Of a DNA stretch of 64,000 nt, positions 56,024 to 64,000 are shown piece after piece (position 1 is the stretch's first letter; each line of letters starts with the position of its first letter). A program made the position numbers and the translations under genes. The stretch comes from Chlorokybus atmophyticus (Eukaryota; Streptophyta; Chlorokybophyceae; Chlorokybales; Chlorokybaceae). The notes under the pieces are model-generated. The model had not been told where the DNA came from. It saw nothing but the letters and a program-made list of their open reading frames with translations, and ran no database searches. Location: the NCBI GenBank assembly GCA_009103225.1, contig RHPI01000003.1, forward strand, positions 345,332-409,331. Reading direction: 5' to 3'.

Positions 56024-56619
56024 AACAAGCCACTACGATAGGAAGTGCTGTGTACACAGTGCTTTGCATGAGTGGATGATGCATTACAATGTTAAGTGAG
56101 GTGAATGAGCAAGCAGCTTAGAGATGCTATGTCCTGACTGATGCAGCAAACACACCAACGCTAAGCTCACCGCAAGCACAGCGCACAACAGCATACACTG
56201 TGTCTCACGTGGTAAGGCAATCCTTGGCAACCGCGACGGTGTGCTTCCAGTTCAAGTCGCTTCACATGCTCTTTAATTAGCGAGTCTAGTGACATGACTT
56301 CTTACTTATACATGTCAAATCATGATTGTGGAGTGCCACGCGGGCACTAGGCTAACGGTCACATTGAGGCCGTATGCTACTACGGAATGTCACAAGACTT
56401 AATATAGCACATGAGCTGATAATATATTCCTAACTGATCAGCTACGCGCGGTTCCTAAAAAGAGGTCCATAAAGTAGCCCTAGCTACATGCTACATGGAG
56501 TACGAAGTAGCTAGCAGTAGACTGGGGCGCGCGCGGTCTTCATGCTGGTAGCCCGGGCTTGGGACTGGATGTAGGCATGCTCGAGGAGGATTGGCATGCG
56601 AGGGTACTTGGCATGACAG
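56024..56619 (-). repeat. right (5') LTR of the methyltransferase-type Gypsy element
   Basis: Counterpart of 47,011-47,649. Ends at GGCATGACAG, beyond which the two flanks differ. Numerous substitutions and indels between the LTRs show an old insertion. Confidence 0.88.
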
Positions 56620-58540
56620 GACGTAATTACAAAAGACCAGGGTGGCACACTTGGGGCCCACCTAAAAAATTCGAATGAATTCTTTAATTTGCTGGCGGAT
56701 TGCCCCATCATCATCTACAAGGTAGCACGAATGCTTGGCAAGCTCGTGTATGTGACCAGTTGACAGTGACTACTTTTATGCAACAACACCAATTCTTATT
56801 TCAATGACATTGATTTGTTCCATGCCAACATGCTCATAAAATGTTAAATGCGCAGTTCCATGCACATGGCGCACGTCTTCCATTACGACCCACTTAAACA
56901 GTGCGCTTGTTTTGCACATGCGGCCAACACAATTCAACCTTACATCACAAAGAACATCTTTTGGGCCAGATTTGCTAGGCCGGCAATGAAAGACACTAAG
57001 CGCAGCTTTTCTCAATCAATGCATATTAAATGGTTTAAGATGCTCATCATTTATTTAGGTTCACTTTTGTTTGGGCATCTTAAGGGTAATTGTATTGTGT
57101 TCATGAGTCTATGCTTGATGGTACGTTATGAACGCCATGCATGATATGCCGGGTCAATCGCAGTCTGAGCACAATGGGGTTGTACAATATGGAGATTTTA
57201 GTTTATGAACGCAAATGGCTTCAAATGTTGCTGCATAATCTGTGCAACTAGGTAACCGTGCAAGATCCTAAGTTGTTCAAGCAGTGGACATCGATGATCA
57301 GCTTTGCTTTGTTTAAACCAGTAGCAAAGTCTACAAATGCATGAATGGCATGATTCATGATACCGATAATAGTTGTAGATTTTTTCATGAATTCTGTACG
57401 ATGGGTTTTCAAACACAAACGGCACGTATCCATGTGATACTACAAGTCCAAGCTGTGATTACCAATCGATTAACAATGCTTTGAAAGCATGCTTCGCCCT
57501 AGCCCTAACAATATACATACTTAGTTGCGTTAGGCTCCCTACATAGCTAGCTCTTGTGTACTTATAGCTTGCTACCTGCTTGCTGGCGTAGCTGGCGTAG
57601 TCGGAGTGGGCGTTTTTGTTCGCATGATTGTCCATGAGGGATTGGACACATACATGGGGATTGGACACATGCATGGCCGCCATTCTTACAAGCACAGCAC
57701 TGCACAGCATCCCACGCCCTTCGCCCTTGCTGCTGCTCATGCTGCTGCTGTGCTGCTGGTGGTTCGACATAGGACTTCTAGTCCAACCTGTGGCGCTTGG
57801 CCGTCAGGTCCGACTGCCTGCTCTGACTGCTGTCTACTTGCCCCTTACCCGCTCCCATCCCACGTCCTTGCATGCACTTAGGCAGCTCATGTAGCTAGTT
57901 ACTGCCCCGTTGGTCATTAAGAGTGGCTGTGTTTTGGCGTGTGTTGGCGCGAGTTGGAGTGCTAGTTGTGAGTGCGTTTACTGCATCAGACCTACTGGAA
58001 AGCCCATACATGTATCATTGGCATTGGCATATTATCACAAAATTGGAACCCTTGCATTGTTGTTGGCAAATTTGCATGCCCTTAATGAGAGATTGTTGAG
58101 CCCTCTGTGTATTGCATTGTAAGCATATTGGGGCGATTACAAATCAAGACCTGTGCTTGCACAAGAAACAGGTCAACAGATCCTTCGCCATGACATTACT
58201 TCTGGCCAGAACAGCAACCAATCTCCAAAGAACACTGTGTGCTGCAGAGTAAGAGTACATCCACTGACTTATGCAGCCTTTGTTGCTTCTTCATGGCATA
58301 CAATGTTGTAAAACTGCCAGTATGCGCAAGAGTTGCTTATCAATATAAAGAATGTTTATGTTCATGCCTAGCCACGGAATAGAGGTCAACGACCTCATCT
58401 AGTCTACAAGAATGCCTTATTTTCACTTACATAGACGATGTATATACTTACATGTTGATTATTGTCCGTTATTCTCGATCAACCCTTTCACCACACGGAC
58501 ACCGCAGCACCACCACCAGCAAACAATGACCCCTTCCAAG
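56620..58540. other. AT-rich intergenic DNA with a possible decayed coding relic
   Basis: The minus frame 57,015-56,776 (FHCRPSKSGPKDVLCDVRLN, TAHLTFYEHVGMEQIN) and the next frame (CYLVDDDGAIRQQIKEFIRI) look protein-like but match nothing I know. Others show no motif. Confidence 0.35.
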
Positions 58541-61500
58541 TTACACTTGGATGCCAAGGTTCTTCAGCGCCATGGTGGCAGCTCGCCTTCCGAGGTCGTT
58601 GCCATGCTTTGCTAGCAGCTTCAAAGGTGGGATTGCACCTGCTTTGGCGATGGCGAGTTCGTTCTCGTCGTTGAAGGAGAGGTTGCACAGGGCGCTTGCA
58701 GCCGCAGCTTGGCCGCTCTCCGGCTCTGTCTTCAGCATCTTCACGAGCAGCGGGATCGCACCTTCCCGGCCCGTGATCACCTGGTTGTCCTGGTTCAATG
58801 CAAGGTTGGCCAGCGCCAGCGCGGCGGCCTCTTTGCCTCCGGAAGAGCCCTTCTTCAACAGCTGTAAACAGCAGCTGTGTAAGATTATGATGTGCGCATA
58901 CGGTTGCTTGCAAAGCTATGTTGGCAGCCGTTGCAATGTCAGACTGTGCATCTTAGGATATTGGCAGTACTTACCAGGACGAGTGCGGGAATGGCGGCTT
59001 CCTTCGCAATCGCTGCAGTGTTTTCGTCATTGTAAGCACTCAAGTTCCTGAGTGCCTCAGCGGCTGCCTCCTGGCCATCAGCAGTGCCATGCCTGACCGG
59101 ACATAAAGTTGTCAACTTAGCACATGGACCAGCAACTAGCCGTTATTCATGCCAAGACTGAGACTTGCATGAGCCCCATCCACGGCCCTTACCTGAGAAG
59201 CATCACCAGAGGGACAGTGGCACCCTCACGTGCAATCTCGCGCTTATTGGCAGCATCGTTGTCGCACAGGTTGCAGAGCGCGCCTGCTGCGGCCTCCTGA
59301 CCGCCCGACGACCATGTCTTCAACAACATGATCAGCAGAGGGATGGCACCCTCCATGGCTATCGTGACCTGAGGCAAAGCAACTGTCAGATATACTTGAA
59401 TATGCAAGGACTGCATTGCACGTGGCATACTTACAAACACACATACAGGTATGAGAGTGTACCTTATTCTGCTCTGACATGGCAAGATTTCGCAGGACGC
59501 GTGCAGCAGCCTCCTTCTGCCGTTGTGTGCCGTGCTTTAGGAGGTAGACAGCATTGCAGATGGGGTCGCGCACAACGCGATTTATGGTGCCACCCGCTGC
59601 AGCAGGGTTGGTTCCACTTGAGCTCTGCTCCAGCGCATCAATGGAGCCGGCGGCGGCCATGCGCGAAGCGTGGCGTGCACTGCCAGGCTGGGAATCACAG
59701 TCTTGCCGCTGGGGCAAGCTGACACCATTTTGCTCAGCCCATTCTTCAATGGAGTGTCGCAGCGCCAGGTTTGGCAGCAACTCAAAGCTGTGCAGCTTCG
59801 CACCCTGTTGGAAGTATGATATGAGACCAAGGCCGCTAAGAATGAACATACAACCCATGGGTTGTATGTGCATGCAACACAGCGCTTACCGTAATGGGGC
59901 AAGTAGTATTATTCTGCAGGAACCATGCTTGGGCACTGCGCCGGTCGCATGTCTGCAGCGTGTCTGTTATTATTACAGGGTCCACCATGATCTCCATTGT
60001 GATTGGGCACAGGAATGATCGAGGAGGCTCCGTGTTACGTTTGAAGGATGACAAGCCTGCAGCATACGAGGTCAGTCTGCAGCCACAATCTCAGGCAGCT
60101 TGCACTTATAAACTATATGCGCCCAAACCTCCAGGAATGCTACTGGGAGACATGTACCTGATGGCATCCTCTTCGGTGTCTTCGGATTTCTCTTCTTGAC
60201 AGGTGTGCTCGCAGCGCTTGTGCTAGCGCCGTTATTGTCTTCAGCACCGCTAGCATCCATGTCATCGTCATCATCTTGCATATCGCTGTCGGAGTCACTC
60301 GCTGCAGTGCTCAGAACATCTGCGGACGACTCGTCTTCGCGAGCTGGAAGCTTCTCGAGCGCTTTATTATCTTCGGCTGTCAGTTCACTGCGCCATATGA
60401 TGTTGTGAGCATACTGCCAACTAGTCATGCTTTTCACTATGCTCTCAACAATAACGAACATCTATGTACCAGCCATCGTCGGCGCTGCGGACAATGGAGC
60501 TCTGCACTGTCATAGCTGTCGCCTTCGCCTTCCCCTTCCTGTAAGCTTGGATAGTGGTGGGAGATAGGGCACCATAACGGGTTTTCTTCTCATAGTCCTT
60601 TAGCATGCTGGAGATCTGCTTCATATACTCATCCTCCTGCAGCAATACAACATGGAGACTCAGCTATTGTCAACGCACACTGAGGCATACATTGCTTAAC
60701 CAATCGGTCCAAAACTCCTGCCAGCACATCTTGTCACCAACCTGTGCCTCATTTTCTTCACGCAGTCTTGGCAGGTCCCGCTCAAGTCCAGCAACCTCGG
60801 TGCGCAGGTCGTCCTCCTCTGCTTGAGGAGCTTGCGCATCCTCAGCGCTGCGCGTCAACACTGCTTCGGATGACACTGCTGCAGACTGTGTGGCAATGCA
60901 GGCTGTGAGCTACTATGAACGGCAGCTGCTTGATGAGTGGTACTCGCGACAATGGTGTTGGTCAGGCGGCTTTACCTCGTGTGACTGAGGGCGGAGAAGC
61001 ATTGCCCGCCTTTGGCTTGTTGCTACGCGTTCATCGTGCACAGCGAACTGCAGGCACAGCGACAGGTCAGCCACACAAGCCAATGAAAGTTTGGCTTCGA
61101 GACTACACGCGTGGAAGCACAGCACAGGCGATGAAATCAGTTTGTATGTCAGACCTGTGCGTCCCGCAGTTGTGAGCGCACGAGCTCAATCAGCTGCGCG
61201 GCGCCAGGGCTGAGGTTTAGCTCAGCCACAGGCAACAATGCCAAGGCACGATCAATCTCTGCTGCATGAGAACGCAGCCGCTGCGTGACCTGATATTTAT
61301 AAAAGAGAAATGTTCAGCACACTGCTGCTTGCACTTACAATGCAATCATCTCATGCAATGGTAGCACACCTTGCGCCCATGCAGCAACAAGTACATGCGC
61401 GACCCCTCAGCGCACTCTGCAATGGTGTCACGAGCCTGCAACGACAATCAGCTTGTCAGCTTGTGCACTACCAATAAATTGAAATTCCCCCTTGCAGTGG

Positions 61501-61934
61501 AAGTTGCAAGCAGTGGCTAAAACTCTTGATTACCTGCTCAGCTGCACTCAGCAAGGCATCTAGAGCTGCACTCAAGCCTCGCGCGGACGTCCCGGTGCGC
61601 GGTGCTGATAGAAGCAACAGCAGCTCATGAAGAACAGGCCTCACCAAGCCAAGACGTAGAGCAAGTGACGCGCAGGCTTCGCGGTGCGACCGTGCCTGCA
61701 CGTGCAATGATAGTGAGACAATCTACAACACAGTTTCAACTCAACAACGCTTGCTTGCGTGCCAACAAGTTCCAACTGGACACGCTGTACATGGTCAAAT
61801 TGCAATAGTGCAGAAGTCGGACAACCCACCTTGTTGACACCCTCCACAGCACCATCAAGAAGCTTGATTGCAGCACGTACACGCTGCTGCTGGCTGGCGC
61901 CTGTCGGCGACAGAGCTGTGGGGCTGCTCGGCAT
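58541..61934 (-). CDS. plant U-box E3 ubiquitin ligase with ARM repeats (PUB-ARM type)
   Basis: Transfers ubiquitin from E2 to substrates chosen by ARM repeats. Exons on minus: 61,934-61,830; 61,695-61,534; 61,435-61,370; 61,289-61,155; 61,047-60,976; 60,885-60,742; 60,636-60,470; 60,420-60,158; 60,056-59,890; 59,804-59,463; 59,368-59,193; 59,092-58,975; 58,861-58,541, giving 745 aa with all phases consistent. N-terminal helical UND-like part (GSRMYLLLHGRK, then ALALLPVAELNLS), coiled coil about 200-260 (EEDDLRTEVAGLERDLPRLR), acidic Ser/Asp stretch about 300-345 with a basic KKRNPKTPKR patch. U-box 384-455 (FLCPITMEIMVDPVIITDT, CPIT, LLPNLALRHSIEEW). ARM repeats about 490-745 (GAIPLLIMLLK, EAAAGALCNL, ALANLALNQDNQ, ASALCNLSFND). 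The usual G-T-Y-D-R of the U-box reads LQTCDRRS, a mild variant. Confidence 0.94.
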
Positions 61935-64000
61935 GGTTGGGTTGGGAAGGCACGCTGTGGTGGAGCCCGCTGTCCTTATTAGTCTTTATATTTGCGATCG
62001 CACAACCTAAGCAAAACCACGTAAGCTTCAGTCGGACTACAAGGCTTTGCTATGCTGATCGCTCAAGCAATATTGTGCGTTGCCCAAGCTTGCACAGGCA
62101 TGTCCTGCATTTCAGTGCTGAAAACCAAGGCCTAGAACACTGTACCAACAAAGTGCATTATCAGAACGCAGTTCACAGGCCCGAGGACACTCCTACAGAG
62201 CAAATTACTCTGGCACTGCCTGCGTGTGTTTCGTTGCTAAAGTGCATTGGTCTAAATGCTGCGCACCTGCTGTTATTGCGTCATCCGTCAGACGTCTCCC
62301 CCTCGGAATACGCGCGATTTAGCTGTCAATCGCAAGCTGTAACACTGCAGTGTGAGAAACTCTTCTCGCCCCCTGTTTCGACGAGAACGAGGACGACACC
62401 ACCGAGGCCACCGCCGCCGCCGCCGCTTTGCCACAGTCAACGCTGCCGCTCAATGCTTCAAGCTGCTGCCGCAGAGCGAGTGAGAGGAGTGTTCCCCAAC
62501 ACAACATCAAAGGCAACGACCGATGGCTACCGGTCAACAAGACTCCGTAACCGCAGCCACGCCGTTTTTACAGCAGCCAAATAACCACGTTCAAGCTCTC
62601 GTTCTGAGTGACAAGTCTCTCAAGCAAAGCAGTTTAGAAGGTATCTCCTGCTTGGCAGGTAACAGAAATGTTGACAATTGTCATGTCGCTGATAGTAGCT
62701 AACTAAGGGTTCGTTGTTAACCGAGCCGGTTGACAATGCTACTTTTGCCCTGGCCGTTTTTCAGTTACCAGTTACCGGCGCCAACGCTCGAAACCGGTCT
62801 GATCCACAGTGGACGCCCACCAAAACCCATAAAAAGTTTCAACAGACTCTTTGCCGCCAAAAACTGATCGAAGCCGTCAATCCAAAATTCCTCCTCAGGC
62901 CGCCAAGACCGTCAGGCATGTCACCACATCACCGGCTCGAAGTGGAAAAGTGCCACGCGAGTCTCCGTTAATTAAGCAGCTAAGCTTGGCCTCGGTCGGA
63001 CTCATGCAGTCAGGTAACGGCGATGACCGCGGCGCCAAGTGCGAATCGCCGCGCGGGGCAGGTCTATACATCTGCCGCGGAATGCTGTCAGCTCTGACTG
63101 ATCAGGCTTCCGGAGCTACTCTCGACATCTGGGATCTGACGGTCAGGAAGCGCTGCAGCCACACACAAAAGGAGAGACCTAATCTTAGTGACAGGCGGGA
63201 GACCGGTGCAGCCTCTGGATATTTGCGTGTGATGGACATTATCGCCCGGCCAGGATTAAGTCTAAATCGGTCCTGTTTGAAGCAGGCATGCTTACTGCGC
63301 TCAATTGAAGCGGCTTGGGCCTGCGAGCACCGGTTGCGTCTTGTGCAATGGCCGATGACTGTCCTCGGTGATGCTCGCTGTGACAAAGTACGGTAAAGAT
63401 CACCTTGTCAACGAGATAGCCTGACATTTGCAGACCAGGTGGCAAGTTGATCAACAATGTACAAATGGTTGAGCACAATTGTAATTGTTCAAAGTTTGGG
63501 CATCCATTATTATATATTTATCTAACAGGCTATGCAGCTGGAAGATGTAGGTGTGTTACACCCATACTTATGCAGCTATGAACATGATGCATCACAGTTG
63601 CATGTGTGAGGTGGTAGATATGTAATGTTGCAAAAGTTTATTGATGCATGCATATTGCTTCATAATGCTTATAACTCATAACTTCAAGAATGCGGCTTAT
63701 ATATTAAGCGGCTTATATATTAAGATTGATGAATCAACGTATACTTTGACTTGTGCGCAACATTAAGTGGCCAATGTGTTGTTGTAACCTTCCAATGTAG
63801 TATATGAGTCAACGATTATATAAACTTACCTTCAAAGATGATCACGTCACGTCCGAAGGCCTGGCTTAACTCACCTTTAGTTTCTTGCTTATATGGTAGG
63901 AAAAAAGGACAAAGTGAGGATCCTGTATGTGTGTGTAGCACTTGGCATATGTGCTCATGAAGTCGATTCTTATGAACTAAGTGTACGAGACATAGTAGCT
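61935..64000. other. upstream region of the U-box gene and unassigned right edge
   Basis: GC-rich to about 63,400 with overlapping open frames on both strands (plus 61,868-62,584 and 62,851-63,396; minus 62,319-62,540), none with a domain. CCGCCGCCGCCG at about 62,409. From 63,480 AT-rich, with a duplicated GCGGCTTATATATTAAG at 63,690-63,725. Confidence 0.4.

Noticed and set aside
60463-60480. Continuous reading of the U-box gene through the GTACAT at 60,469
   Set aside because: The frame stops shortly after; the acceptor at 60,421 (GACTAG) restores frame into YAHNIIWRSELTAED.

Overview
This window looks like nuclear DNA of a photosynthetic eukaryote, most likely a green alga on the streptophyte (charophyte) side. 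The evidence is a plant-type U-box protein with an N-terminal helical region and ARM repeats, a p24-delta type cargo receptor, an X8-like plus GH17 glucanase, and genes split by short introns (about 60-130 nt, GT-AG). One Gypsy element also carries a cytosine methyltransferase domain, an arrangement reported from charophytes. Species cannot be fixed from the sequence alone. There are three runs of N (about 3276-3285, 21787-22217, 49894-50111) and one isolated N near 20434. Two of the runs are bordered by long poly-C.

Region 1 (1-21,800) is almost entirely layered LTR-retrotransposon debris. It holds a gag-side fragment of a methyltransferase-type Gypsy (1225-1885), a pol-less Copia fragment (1890-3178), and a repeat-encoded protein of unknown function (3363-4690 minus, with an inverted relative at 19,580-20,860). 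Two Gypsy chromovirus bodies on the minus strand share one LTR: B (4846-6018) and A (7205-11,815), with the LTR at 6019-7204. A solo Copia-type LTR with a perfect 5-bp target duplication sits inside A (9124-9470). A Copia pol end with its LTR follows (11,830-13,107). A 4.0-kb pol-less Copia insertion (14,132-18,167) is bounded by the duplication AAGAC and has a solo Gypsy LTR inside its own 5' LTR.

Region 2 (24,331-43,283) is a gene island. It contains NADP-isocitrate dehydrogenase on plus, then, all on minus, a PlsC-type acyltransferase, a p24 transmembrane cargo receptor, a secreted X8-like/GH17 beta-1,3-glucanase, and a secreted cysteine-rich protein alternating VWC-like and Dickkopf-like modules. 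The island is broken by AT-rich intergenic DNA, a tRNA-derived SINE-like repeat (31,407-31,901) and small duplications. All exon chains below were joined by hand; every junction keeps frame. p24, GH17 and the cysteine-rich protein enter or are made in the secretory pathway, but nothing shows that they are co-regulated.

Region 3 (46,781-56,619) is a decayed minus-strand Gypsy element with LTR-like ends. In transcription order it holds gag, an Asn/Gly repeat, a protease (DSGA), a C5-cytosine methyltransferase domain, reverse transcriptase, RNase H, and a PHD finger where an integrase would be expected. Frameshifts and stops show that it is dead.

Region 4 (58,541-61,934) is a 13-exon minus-strand gene for a U-box/ARM E3 ubiquitin ligase. 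The right edge holds no gene I can recognise.
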